From Nitrosospira sp. 56-18 (lineage in GTDB: Bacteria > Pseudomonadota > Gammaproteobacteria > Burkholderiales > Nitrosomonadaceae): a DNA stretch of 64,000 bases. The stretch is taken from positions 99,849 through 163,848 of the forward strand of contig MKVR01000050.1 of the NCBI GenBank assembly GCA_001899235.1, read 5' to 3'. The notes beneath the pieces are model-generated. The model was not told where the DNA came from, made no database searches, and saw only the letters and a program-made list of their open reading frames with translations. Shown here one piece after another: positions 19,741 through 28,261 of the stretch; position 1 is the stretch's first letter; every line of letters starts with the position of its first letter. A program made the position numbers and the translations under genes.

Positions 19741-20640
19741 TCAACATGAGACTCTGACGCAATTGCGTCCACCGCTCTTGGCCTGGTACATTGCCTTGTC
19801 CGCAGACTGGATGAGATCGGTAAAATTCAGGCCGGATCCTGGAACCGCGGTTGCAACTCCAACACTAATGGTTGCCTGCAGTTCACCTGATTCCGTTTGT
19901 ATCAGGCCATCGGCTATCGCGGCCCTTACTCGTTCTGCTACGACGATCGCCCCGTTGCGGTCGCATTCCGGCAGAACAATCATTAACTCTTCCCCACCAA
20001 ACCGTCCGCAGCCATCATAGGGTCTTACCGCATGGGTCATACGCTCGGCCACGTCCCGCAGGACTGCATCCCCTACCAGGTGCCCGTGGCTGTCATTTAT
20101 CTTCTTGAAATGGTCTATATCGGCAAAAATAAGGGAAATACAATAATTTCCCCGTTCCTTGCGGGCCATTTCATTTTGCAGGATATCAATTATCGTACCC
20201 CTGTTATATAAACCGGTAAGCGCATCCCGCGTGGCTTTTGCCCGCAATTCCTGTTCGAGGTTACTAATACGCCGACCCGTCCGGAGCCTTGCCTGCAGTT
20301 CTTCGATGCTGTAAGGCTTGCTGATAAAGTCGTCCGCCCCGGCATCCATGGCCTCCACGGCAGATTCCGGTCCTTGCCGCGAAGTAAGAAGGATCAGATA
20401 AATATATCGATCTCTCACGCTATCGCGAAGCTGTCTGCATACCGTTACCCCATCCATTTCCGGCATCATCCAGTCCAGGGTCGCCAGCTGGGGCCCTGTG
20501 GCCTGTTTAAGCCTATTGAAAGCTGCGGTTCCATCCGTCACCGTCTCCACTTCATATCCGCTGTCTTTCAATGTCTCCTGCAGAAATAGCAGGGATACAG
20601 GGTCATCATCCGCGATCAGTACTTTCAATTGAATCTCCAT
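19741..20640 (-). CDS. Response regulator with GGDEF diguanylate cyclase domain
   Basis: A 299-residue PleD-like protein. An N-terminal receiver domain has the phospho-acceptor Asp56 (in TLDWMMPEMDG) and acidic pocket Asp11-13. The C-terminal GGDEF domain has the active-site loop GGEEL and an intact inhibitory I-site, RPYD, exactly five residues before it. It should make cyclic di-GMP when phosphorylated, with product feedback. Its start overlaps the end of the hybrid kinase gene by 35 bp, so the two are almost certainly co-expressed and may act in one pathway controlling matrix or attachment. Confidence 0.93.
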   Translation of the reverse strand: MEIQLKVLIADDDPVSLLFLQETLKDSGYEVETVTDGTAAFNRLKQATGPQLATLDWMMPEMDGVTVCRQLRDSVRDRYIYLILLTSRQGPESAVEAMDAGADDFISKPYSIEELQARLRTGRRISNLEQELRAKATRDALTGLYNRGTIIDILQNEMARKERGNYCISLIFADIDHFKKINDSHGHLVGDAVLRDVAERMTHAVRPYDGCGRFGGEELMIVLPECDRNGAIVVAERVRAAIADGLIQTESGELQATISVGVATAVPGSGLNFTDLIQSADKAMYQAKSGGRNCVRVSC

Positions 20641-23600
20641 TGATGAAGGCTTCCAGTTCAGCCGTCAATCCCTCCGCAAGTGCCCGGAGCCCGTCAAAGC
20701 AGGCGTCCACACCATCGATTTCGCCCGCTTTAGCGATCTGCTCCAGTTTTGCGGCGGCATCAGCCACCGGCTGGGCGCTAATAGTGCTGGCCGCGCCTTT
20801 AAGGCGATGGGCGGAACGTGCCACCAGCTCCAGGTCACCAGTGCCCGCGGCTTCCCGGATATCAGCCAGCGTAAGGGGAATTTCCTGCAAAAAAACGCGA
20901 ACGAGCCGGATCAGCAATGGCTGTTTGCCGTTAACCCGTTTTAAAGCAGCTTCCGGATTGAATCCCTGGATTGCAAGCGATGTTTCTTCTGAGCTATTTG
21001 CACCCCCAGGTTGAATACCGGACGTTTCTTCCGATTCCAGAAGGCGCAGCAATAACTCCGGGTCGATGGGTTTCGGAATATAGTCGTCCATTCCCGCAGC
21101 AAGGCAACGTTCCCGATCTTCCTTCATCGCAGCGGCAGTAAGCGCGATGATGCGGACATGCTTTCCCCCCGCATTTTTCTCGCGTTTACGAATCTCGACC
21201 GTGGCCTGATAGCCATCCATGCGGGGCATTTGTCCGTCCATCAGGATGACGTCGAACTGCTGCTCATCCAGCATCCTCATGGCTTCGATTCCATCACCAG
21301 CAGTAGCTGAGGAATGGCCCCGGTTTCGCAAGATTTCTTCCACCACTTTCTGATTGATCAAATTATCCTCCGCTATCAACACATTCAGGGTGCGCGAGGG
21401 CTGGGGCCTGCTCGCGTATCCACTTGAAACGATAGGGATACCATCATCTGTCCTGCTCATGGCAACCATGATCGCGTTAAACAGTTCCGAGGACTTGACA
21501 GGTTTTCTCAGGTAACTGGCTATGCCTATTTCCTTATAACGTTTGATTTCATCGTAAGCATCGTTCGAAGAAAGCATCATGATCGTAGTTCCGGCCAATG
21601 CCTGAATATGGCTGACAAGCTCGATCAACTGAAAACCATCGCACTCGGGCATCCGCGAGTCCAGCAATACCAGCGGGTATGTCTTACCAAGCGCTGCGGC
21701 GTTCAATAACTCCGCCAACGCTTCCGTGCTATTCGTCGCAAGCACCGGCTGCATGGACCAGCTCAAAAGAATCTCTTCAAGAATCAATCGGTTTGTGCTG
21801 TTGTCCTCGACAACCAGAACCGGCACATTCTTTAGATCCTGCCGGAGTAGGATTTCCGGCTGACGATCCGGAACCGCAAACTTTGCCGTGAAGTAAAATG
21901 TCGTTCCTTTTCCTAGCTCACTTTCAACCCCGACCGATCCACGCATTAACTTGACAAGCTGGGACACGATCGTCAGCCCCAGGCCGGTCCCTCCATATTT
22001 TCGGGTGGTCGAACTGTCGCCCTGCGCAAAGGCATCGAAGATATAGACTTGCTGTTCGGCGGTCATTCCAATCCCGGTATCGGTGATATTGAAACGAAGC
22101 AGGACATGCTTTGTCGCTGCCTCCTCCAGAGACTCCTGCATAACCCGTAATACCACTTCCCCCTGTTTCGTAAACTTCAGTGCGTTGCCCGTCAAATTAA
22201 CGATAATTTGTGCAAGGCGGCCAGGATCGCCTTGCAAAAGAAGCGGCACTTCCGGAGCAACCCGATAAGCCAGCTCTATTCCTTTCTCATTGGCGGCTGC
22301 GGAAAATGCTTTTAACGTGTTTCCAACCAACTCTCGCAAATCGAACTCGATATCATCGAGCTCGAGCTTGTTTGCTTCCATCTTGGAAAAATCGAGAATG
22401 TCGTTGAGAAGCCGTAGCAATGAATCTGCTGAGGATTTTATCAAGGTCATGAACTCCTGTTGCTGGGAAGACAACGGGGTTTTAAGCATGAGATCGGTAA
22501 GGCCGATGACGCCGTTCATGGGTGTGCGAATTTCATGGCTCATGTTTGCCAGAAACGAACTTTTCGCGGTGGTGGCAGCCTCGGCAGCCTCCTTGGCCCG
22601 GTGCAATTCCCTCTCCCGTTGTTTTCGCTCGGTGATATCGCGCAGGAATGCGCCGAACTCATGAGTCTCTCCGCCACTTATCAGCGAGACGCTGAATTCG
22701 ATCGGAAGCTCATGGCCGACGCGGTTGCGAGCGGTTAGCTCGATTCTGCGTATGGTGGTGGGAATATCTCCGCCAGTTCCGAGGCGGTTAACCGTGTCAA
22801 AGTACAACGCCCGGCTGGAAGGAGCGATAATCAATTCTTCAAATGACTGTCCCCGGGCTTCTTCGAAAGACCAGCCAAAGGTTGCTTGCGCCTGCCGATT
22901 CCAATCGATGATATTACCGGTACCGTCCATACCAACGAATGCGTCATGCGCTGTCGCCACAATTTGCCTCGTTCGCTCTTCGCTGGCCCGAAGGGCTTCG
23001 TTGGCCCGTTTTGTCTCCGATACATCGTGCGCGACGCAAAATATCTGCCGACGGTCCTTTGCCCATCTGGCCGACCACAGGAGATGCACAACCGAACCAT
23101 CTTTGTGAATGTAGCGATTACCGAAATCCCGCGTGGAATGTCCGCTCATGACCTCCGCTGCGAAGTGCCGACTTCGGTCGATATCGTCTGGATGCACCAA
23201 CTCAAGATAAGGCCGCCCGGCAAGCTCATCCGCAGTGTAGCCCCAGGTAGCCTCGCAAGCACGACTTACATTGACAAAACATCCGGATTCATCAATTGAG
23301 CAGATAACATCCAGCGAATTATCCATCATGTCTCTATTCTCTCTGGCCGCTTTTCCAGTCTGGACAATGGATCTGGACAACCCTTGCCCGATATAAGCAG
23401 CTACGCCAAGCCCAAGGCAGCCAAATAGAACAATAGTGAGACGGGAAATAGTCTGCGCCTGCGCGGTTGCTTCATCGGCTTGCTTGCTGAAATCGCTTAC
23501 TTCGCGAGATGAAAGACTGACTGCCTCCTTGATGGCCGCCATGTTTTCGGCTTGAGCGGGCAGGTATTTCTGCCAGTAAATCTTTTGCGCCGCGCGTGGA

Positions 23601-24040
23601 TTCCGTGTCGCCAAGTGCAAAACCTGTTCTTTTATGGGCAGAATTACTTGTCGATCATGCTCTACCAATTGCCTCAGCATCGCATTCAACTCTTTGTTTG
23701 CGGTGGCTGCTATTGCCGCATCCAGATTTACGATCGCATGCTCATGAAGCTTTTCCTCCTGCTGCTTTTTCTCGTTGAATGCATCCTTGTCCGCGGGATC
23801 AAGCAAAAGGTCAGTAAGCTGGTTTGCCGCTTCCATGAAAGCAACCTGGGCTTCCCGTATAAGAACGCGTGTCCGGTTCAGCAGCAATGTCTCTGCTGCT
23901 GCGGCATCCACTCTCTGCTGCAGATTCTGGTGAAGAAACAGATTTGTTCCCAGCCCGAGCGCAAGCAGCAAAACAAAGCCACTCGCAGCGACCACAGTGA
24001 AACGCTTATATACAATGGGTTTCAAGAAATCGACGGACAT
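20606..24040 (-). CDS. Hybrid sensor histidine kinase with two PAS, two receiver and an HPt domain
   Basis: A 1144-residue membrane kinase. In order: membrane segment (about 17-36), helical periplasmic sensor (about 40-200), second membrane segment (about 203-223), two PAS domains (about 240-355 and 365-480), HisKA with [12 protein letters not shown] (about 500-565), ATPase domain with GTGLGLTIV (about 610-725), first receiver (about 745-860, DSRMPE), second receiver (about 885-1005, [10 protein letters not shown]), and an HPt domain (about 1045-1130) with the phosphorylatable histidine in [10 protein letters not shown]. This is a full BarA-like phosphorelay on one chain. The overlapping GGDEF response regulator is the likely final target. 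The signal is unknown. Confidence 0.93.
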   Translation of the reverse strand: MSVDFLKPIVYKRFTVVAASGFVLLLALGLGTNLFLHQNLQQRVDAAAAETLLLNRTRVLIREAQVAFMEAANQLTDLLLDPADKDAFNEKKQQEEKLHEHAIVNLDAAIAATANKELNAMLRQLVEHDRQVILPIKEQVLHLATRNPRAAQKIYWQKYLPAQAENMAAIKEAVSLSSREVSDFSKQADEATAQAQTISRLTIVLFGCLGLGVAAYIGQGLSRSIVQTGKAARENRDMMDNSLDVICSIDESGCFVNVSRACEATWGYTADELAGRPYLELVHPDDIDRSRHFAAEVMSGHSTRDFGNRYIHKDGSVVHLLWSARWAKDRRQIFCVAHDVSETKRANEALRASEERTRQIVATAHDAFVGMDGTGNIIDWNRQAQATFGWSFEEARGQSFEELIIAPSSRALYFDTVNRLGTGGDIPTTIRRIELTARNRVGHELPIEFSVSLISGGETHEFGAFLRDITERKQRERELHRAKEAAEAATTAKSSFLANMSHEIRTPMNGVIGLTDLMLKTPLSSQQQEFMTLIKSSADSLLRLLNDILDFSKMEANKLELDDIEFDLRELVGNTLKAFSAAANEKGIELAYRVAPEVPLLLQGDPGRLAQIIVNLTGNALKFTKQGEVVLRVMQESLEEAATKHVLLRFNITDTGIGMTAEQQVYIFDAFAQGDSSTTRKYGGTGLGLTIVSQLVKLMRGSVGVESELGKGTTFYFTAKFAVPDRQPEILLRQDLKNVPVLVVEDNSTNRLILEEILLSWSMQPVLATNSTEALAELLNAAALGKTYPLVLLDSRMPECDGFQLIELVSHIQALAGTTIMMLSSNDAYDEIKRYKEIGIASYLRKPVKSSELFNAIMVAMSRTDDGIPIVSSGYASRPQPSRTLNVLIAEDNLINQKVVEEILRNRGHSSATAGDGIEAMRMLDEQQFDVILMDGQMPRMDGYQATVEIRKREKNAGGKHVRIIALTAAAMKEDRERCLAAGMDDYIPKPIDPELLLRLLESEETSGIQPGGANSSEETSLAIQGFNPEAALKRVNGKQPLLIRLVRVFLQEIPLTLADIREAAGTGDLELVARSAHRLKGAASTISAQPVADAAAKLEQIAKAGEIDGVDACFDGLRALAEGLTAELEAFINGDSIESTDRG

Positions 24041-24142
24041 ATGGCAATTAGGCTGGCCGTGAATCGCGACGCCGCAGGGGTGACCCGTGAAGAGATGCGT
24101 TTTATTTCTTGTGAGCGCGCCTTAGCGCTTGAACAGGTCTTT

Positions 24143-24250
24143 AAACCTAAATCCGTTAGTTGATCGCTCTTGGTTTAGGACCATGATCCACAAGGATTCT
24201 AACGATACTCGACGTTCATCTGCGCGGTGAGTTCGCTACAAGGCCTGACG
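24143..24250. repeat. Degenerate left part of the 241-bp element family
   Basis: This segment begins AACCTAAATCCG and continues with recognisable similarity to 55435-55545, including ATGATCCACAA and ACTCGAC at matching offsets. The other inverted end is not seen, so it is a decayed or truncated copy. Confidence 0.5.
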
Positions 24251-24285
24251 TGCAAGAGTGAGCGAAGCCAATGGAAAACCAAACC

Positions 24286-24316
24286 AAGGGCATTGACAGC
24301 TCGTCAATGCCCTTGA
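24286..24316. repeat. Perfect 13-bp hairpin
   Basis: CAAGGGCATTGAC (24286-24298) and GTCAATGCCCTTG (24304-24316) pair perfectly around a 5-nt loop. On the minus strand a moderately T-rich stretch follows (GGTTTGGTTTTCC), so it could end read-through from the second PEP-CTERM gene. Confidence 0.5.
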
Positions 24317-24367
24317 TAACGGTGCGCAATTTATGGTGAATCGACAATTCACTGCATAAAAACCTCC

Positions 24368-24448
24368 GTCATTCCGGACGCCGCATCAGCGGCGAGCCGG
24401 AATCCGGAGCTTTTCAAGCTACTGGATTTCCGCTTTCGTGGAAATGAC
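24368..24448. repeat. REP-like intergenic repeat
   Basis: An 81-bp unit bounded by GTCATTCC and GGAAATGAC, with an internal CGCCGCATCAGCGGCG hairpin and a TCCGGAGC segment. The layout is typical of dispersed intergenic palindromes in proteobacteria. No other copy occurs in this window. Confidence 0.45.
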
Positions 24449-24866
24449 CCAAGTATTTATTCAACGCATTTCCGGCTCAGGATACGAGTCGGACAAATAA
24501 ATCAGCCTCCAGGAGAACAAGCCTCATTAAACATCAAAAGGGACAAGGAAAGTACCTGTAAGAAATTACAGGTGGGCGAATGCATTTATCCATAAAACAT
24601 CATTGGTTGTTTTTATTCTTTTGCGCTGCGGCCCTTCTGACACGTATTGCGTGATTGTTGCGTCTGATCCAGGCAAGCACGGGCGCGAGCCACCTATGCG
24701 AATCTGGCGGATTCATCCAAATTCTCTGGAGCTGCTGAATGTTTTGAAGTGGCGCTGGGAAGGCTGGGGTTGAACCCTGCAGATCGGCCCAAGGTATCGA
24801 TATTCAAGACCAGCTGCGGGGGGAGGGGGGGGGGGGAGATCTTTTTGGGAGCTTGGGTGGAAGTCT

Positions 24867-24890
24867 AAAAAATACCCGCTCCAGGCGGGT
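24867..24890 (-). terminator. Rho-independent terminator of the second PEP-CTERM gene
   Basis: On the minus strand ACCCGC, loop CTGGA, GCGGGT, then A and a run of six T. It lies 28 nt after the gene's stop codon. Confidence 0.8.
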
Positions 24891-24917
24891 TGATTCATGC
24901 TCGTCTTTTTTAACCAG

Positions 24918-25562
24918 TCAATTTCCAGCGCTGCGCATTCTCCATCCTAAAAGACCTAGACCGGCTATCAGCATGGCGTAAGTTTCGGGTTCTGGAACAG
25001 GAGACGGATTACCTACACTGGCGACAATGGTGAAACTAAACCAATCGCGGACACGGAAGGGGTCACCCGTGTATTTAGTTCCAGTCATAGACAGCGTGGT
25101 ACCGTCAAACGTACCGGAAAAGTTATCTATCCCACCCATTGATAACCCTGTGCAACTGGTCATTGGCGATAAGATGAAGCAGGGATCATTGCTTGCAATG
25201 AAATCCTCCCCATTCATCATGAGACCGGGATAGGTAGGGAGCGAAAAGCCCAGTGCGGCTGCGCCCCCGCTATCGACTGCCAACGTGTCAAACTGAATTA
25301 TCTGGCGATTAAGCCATACAGGGGTATCACGAATGACGTTGAAACTGCCTGACAGGATAAAGATCTGCGGATCAGGCGAGGGAATGCAAACGCCCTGGAG
25401 GTCACAAATGACAACAACGGAGCTCTGATCGTAAGTTACCGAACTCTGGCTGGAGTCGATGTTGACGACGACCGCGTGTGCGCTGGTGGCAACGGCAATC
25501 AGCACCATGGCCATAAGGGTGAGCACGACCGCATTCCGACAGAATCGAATAGTTAAGTTCAT
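24918..25562 (-). CDS. PEP-CTERM sorting-domain protein
   Basis: A 214-residue exported protein with a signal peptide (cleavage after SAHA, about residue 30) and a C-terminal sorting signal: VPEPETYAMLIAGLGLLGW followed by RMRSAGN. The body is beta-rich with four cysteines (about 53, 59, 128, 137) that could form two disulfides. It should be secreted and processed by an exosortase. A sigma-54 promoter lies 52-67 bp upstream and a clear terminator follows, so it is a single-gene unit. It has no similarity that I can see to the first PEP-CTERM protein outside the tail. Function unknown. Confidence 0.88.
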   Translation of the reverse strand: MNLTIRFCRNAVVLTLMAMVLIAVATSAHAVVVNIDSSQSSVTYDQSSVVVICDLQGVCIPSPDPQIFILSGSFNVIRDTPVWLNRQIIQFDTLAVDSGGAAALGFSLPTYPGLMMNGEDFIASNDPCFILSPMTSCTGLSMGGIDNFSGTFDGTTLSMTGTKYTGDPFRVRDWFSFTIVASVGNPSPVPEPETYAMLIAGLGLLGWRMRSAGN

Positions 25563-25613
25563 TATTAGGAAGGATCGCTTATGGGTGAGCCATGGCTAGA
25601 TGCTGCAGAAAAA

Positions 25614-25629
25614 AGCAATAATCATGCCA
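25614..25629 (-). promoter_or_regulatory. Sigma-54 promoter (-24/-12) of the second PEP-CTERM gene
   Basis: On the minus strand TGGCATGATTATTGCT, identical over 16 bases to the promoter of the Crp-type gene. The predicted transcript starts near 25603, about 41 nt before the ATG at 25562. Confidence 0.82.
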
Positions 25630-25843
25630 TAGTTCATACATCCCATGGATAGGCAATTTACGGGCTGTTCACGTTTCATAGGCAACGATTACGCTTGGTT
25701 ACATGTAAAGAATTTCGACGTTGCAGAAGTGAAAACGGAACCTAAACTTCGTTACGCCCCCCCCCCGAGTGCCCAATAGCAGAGGCGATATTCCGTCTGT
25801 AAGCGCCCCTTGACTCTCAGGCAAAGTTGCCTCCCAGTTATCC

Positions 25844-25881
25844 AAAAAATAAAAAAGGGGCAGTCAATAGACTAACCCCTT
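25844..25881 (-). terminator. Rho-independent terminator of the CAT tRNA
   Basis: On the minus strand AAGGGG and CCCCTT pair around a loop that itself has an AGTC/GACT inner stem, followed by a T-rich run (CCCCTTTTTTATTTTTT). It begins 7 nt after the tRNA. Confidence 0.75.
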
Positions 25882-25888
25882 GATTATC

Positions 25889-25964
25889 TGGTAGCGAATC
25901 CCAGATTCGAACTGGGGACCAACGGATTATGATTCCGCTGCTCTAACCACTGAGCTAATTCGCC
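25889..25964 (-). tRNA. tRNA with CAT anticodon (Met or Ile2)
   Basis: A 76-nt tRNA with encoded CCA (25889-25891). The acceptor stem GGCGAAT pairs with ATTCGCT, with one G-T at the first position. The anticodon arm GCGGA / TCCGT encloses ATCATAA, giving anticodon CAT. The D-arm sequence AGCTCAGTGGTTAGAGCAG and the TTGGTC variable region resemble the lysidine-modified isoleucine tRNA of E. coli more than its elongator Met tRNA, so either decoding is possible. It lacks the initiator features. Confidence 0.93.
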
Positions 25965-26184
25965 ACACTCACTCTACTCAGAAGCGAAATTTTGCCTCCA
26001 GGGAGCATTACTGTCAAGATTGACAAAAAATAGTATTTTATTTCAATATATTATTGATACCGGATTGCCGGGAATTTATCCTGTTGGGCATTCCATCGAA
26101 TATCGGAAAGACGTCATTTTGGTCGCCCCCAGCCTCGTCTTGCAAACAGAATGCGCTCATACATTGAAAAGCATCCGTAATCTG

Positions 26185-26190
26185 TATAAT
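26185..26190 (+). promoter_or_regulatory. Candidate -10 element of the ubiH-like gene
   Basis: A perfect TATAAT with 6 nt before the ATG at 26197. TTGAAA (26164-26169) is a possible -35 at 15-bp spacing. A transcript from here would begin at the start codon, and no ribosome-binding site is seen. Confidence 0.4.
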
Positions 26191-26196
26191 GGCCTC

Positions 26197-27366
26197 ATGA
26201 AATTCGACGTGGTTATCATTGGCGGCGGACTGGTGGGAGCAAGTCTGGCGCTTGCGCTTAAAGAAAGCGATCTCAAGATTGCGTTGGTGGAACCGCGTTT
26301 GCCTTCCCCTCCTCCTGACGATGACAGCTGGGATGCCAGAATTTACGCCATCAGTCCTGGCAGCGCGCATTTCCTTCGGGACTGTGGCGCCTGGCAGGAG
26401 CTCGACAAGGCACGACTGGCCCCAGTCTATGAAATGGCAGTATTTGGCGATGATCCCGCTGCCCGTCTCGACTTTAGCGCATATGACATCGGATCGGCCG
26501 AACTGGCTTTCATCGCGGAAAACCGCCAGCTTCAAAATGCTGTCTGGAATACGCTGAAGCGGCAAGAAAAACATATCAGGATTTATTGCCCGCTGCAGTG
26601 CGCGGCAATCACGCGGACTGACTCCCACGCTGAAATTCAGCTCACCGATGGCAGTAGCATGCAGGCCGCGCTGGTCGTGGGGGCGGACGGACTGAACTCA
26701 TGGGTGCGGGAACAAGCATTGATCGAAATTAACCGGCATTCCTACCAGCAGACAGGTGTCGTAGCCAACTTCAGGGTGGAGCATTCCCATCGGAATATTG
26801 CGTATCAATGGTTTCGCAGGGATGGCGTGCTGGCTTTATTGCCTTTGCCGGATGAGATGGTATCCATGGTTTGGTCTGCAAATGGGGAAAGGGCAAAAAC
26901 ATTGCTGGACTTGTCCGAAACGAAGTTGTGCCAGGAAGTTTCGGACGCATCCTTCCGTACCCTGGGCGACCTGCAACTTGTCACGCAGGCGGCTGCCTTT
27001 CCACTTAATTTCCTGCATGTGAAAAGCCTGGTGCAGCCCCGCCTGGCGCTCATCGGTGACGCAGCGCATGGTATCCACCCCCTGGCGGGACAAGGCGTCA
27101 ACCTGGGGCTGCGCGATGCGCGCGAACTTGCAGCTATTCTTGCCGATCGCGGAATGCAAACGGATTGCGGCGACTTCTTCCTGCTTCGCCGCTATGAACG
27201 TGCCCGGAGGGAAGATATTCTTGCAATGGAAACAGCCACGGACGGGCTGCACAAGTTATTCCAGAACGCCAATCCCACGCTCGTCCGCTGGCGCAATATG
27301 GGACTGGGGATCACCAATCGGCTGCCGTTTGTCAAAAACATGCTGATGCAGCACGCGCTGCACTGA
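26197..27366 (+). CDS. ubiH: UbiH/UbiF/Coq6-family FAD-dependent hydroxylase
   Basis: A 389-residue flavin monooxygenase of the ubiquinone-biosynthesis family. The FAD-binding motif IIGGGLVGASLALAL is at the N-terminus, the NAD(P)H/FAD motif VVGADGLNSWVR near 160, and the GD motif LIGDAAHGIHPLAGQGVNLG near 285. The start at 26197 gives the normal N-terminus MKFDVVIIGGG. It likely hydroxylates a ring position of the octaprenylphenol intermediate, but the exact position (UbiH versus UbiF or UbiI) cannot be told from sequence. It is followed by dsbC on the same strand. Confidence 0.88.
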   Translation: MKFDVVIIGGGLVGASLALALKESDLKIALVEPRLPSPPPDDDSWDARIYAISPGSAHFLRDCGAWQELDKARLAPVYEMAVFGDDPAARLDFSAYDIGSAELAFIAENRQLQNAVWNTLKRQEKHIRIYCPLQCAAITRTDSHAEIQLTDGSSMQAALVVGADGLNSWVREQALIEINRHSYQQTGVVANFRVEHSHRNIAYQWFRRDGVLALLPLPDEMVSMVWSANGERAKTLLDLSETKLCQEVSDASFRTLGDLQLVTQAAAFPLNFLHVKSLVQPRLALIGDAAHGIHPLAGQGVNLGLRDARELAAILADRGMQTDCGDFFLLRRYERARREDILAMETATDGLHKLFQNANPTLVRWRNMGLGITNRLPFVKNMLMQHALH

Positions 27367-27421
27367 ATATCAAGGCTGGCAACAGCGCGACAATATTTTT
27401 TCAATTTGGGGCAATCGAGTG

Positions 27422-28135
27422 ATGCGCTTGAATTCCGTTTTTTTTCCGCTGCTGCTGGGCATGATGTCCGGCGCCGTTCATGCCGATGAAGCGTCCCTGA
27501 GAAAGGCCTTGTTGGCCGATTTTCCCGGGGAAAAAATTGAAAGTGTAAAAAAAACACCCTATCTCGGACTTTACGAGGTGGTAGTAGGCGATGAACTGTT
27601 TTATACCGATGAAAACGCCAGTTTTCTCTTTTTGGGGCACGTAATCGATCCCAAAACCAAGCAAAGCCTGACCAGCGAACGCCTGCAGGAAATCAAGGAC
27701 GCGAGGCGCATCAGCATGGACGAGCTGCCATTGGACCTCTCCATCAAGGCTGTCAAGGGCAACGGCAAGCGCAAACTCGTGGTTTTCTCCGACCCGAAGT
27801 GCCCGTATTGCAAGCGCCTGGAAAAGGAATTGGTAAAAGTCACCGACGTAACCATCTATACGCTGCTCTATCCTGTGCTGAACGGTTCGCTGCCAACCGC
27901 CACGTCGATATGGTGCTCGCGCGACCGCCTCAAGGCGTGGGACGACTTCATGCTGAGAGGTATTGCTCCGCCGGGGAAAGATTGCGAAACCCCGATCAAC
28001 ACGCTGGTTCAAACTGGACAGAAATACAGGGTGAACGGCACGCCCACGCTGATCTTCGCAGATGGCTCGGTTGTGCCTGGGATGATTACCGCTGAAGTGA
28101 TAGAAAAAAAGCTGAACGCAGCGGCGCCAAAATAA
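27422..28135 (+). CDS. dsbC: Thiol:disulfide interchange protein DsbC
   Basis: A 237-residue periplasmic disulfide isomerase. A signal peptide ends after GAVHA (residue 21); an N-terminal dimerisation domain (about 22-85) leads to a thioredoxin domain with active site CPYC (Cys127, Cys130). A second, structural cysteine pair is present (WCSRD and DCETP). It rearranges wrong disulfides in exported proteins and is kept reduced by DsbD. The ATG at 27422 is preferred to the GTG one codon earlier. It follows the ubiH-like gene by 55 bp. Confidence 0.94.
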   Translation: MRLNSVFFPLLLGMMSGAVHADEASLRKALLADFPGEKIESVKKTPYLGLYEVVVGDELFYTDENASFLFLGHVIDPKTKQSLTSERLQEIKDARRISMDELPLDLSIKAVKGNGKRKLVVFSDPKCPYCKRLEKELVKVTDVTIYTLLYPVLNGSLPTATSIWCSRDRLKAWDDFMLRGIAPPGKDCETPINTLVQTGQKYRVNGTPTLIFADGSVVPGMITAEVIEKKLNAAAPK

Positions 28136-28261
28136 ACCAACAGCGCTTGCGGGACGGCATGAGAGCAGGAAGCGGGGAGCGAAGGGCCTGCCGCCGCCCC
28201 TGATCCGTTGCGATTTTTCTTGAACGTATCCGGCTCCCCTGTTTGCTTGGTTGCCTGGCGC

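Larger units (their letters stand above)
24041..24917. other. Long non-coding stretch rich in repeats
   Basis: An 877-bp stretch without a recognised gene. It contains a relic of the 241-bp element (24143 to about 24250), a 13-bp hairpin (24286-24316), a REP-like inverted repeat (24368-24448), a G-tract (24818-24836) and the terminator of the second PEP-CTERM gene. The short frames seen here look like noise. Confidence 0.6.
25563..26196. other. Intergenic region with sigma-54 promoter, C-tract and tRNA
   Basis: A 634-bp stretch without a protein gene. It holds the sigma-54 promoter (25614-25629), a run of ten C (25757-25766), the tRNA terminator and the CAT tRNA. The reading frame of the ubiH-like gene is open back to 26020, but that part does not look like protein sequence of the family. 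Confidence 0.6.

Noticed and set aside
15495..25725. Shared 12-mer TTCGACGTTGCA at 15495-15506 and 25714-25725 as a common activator site
   Set aside because: One copy lies downstream of the first PEP-CTERM gene and the other upstream of the second, so they cannot play the same role; too short to exclude chance.
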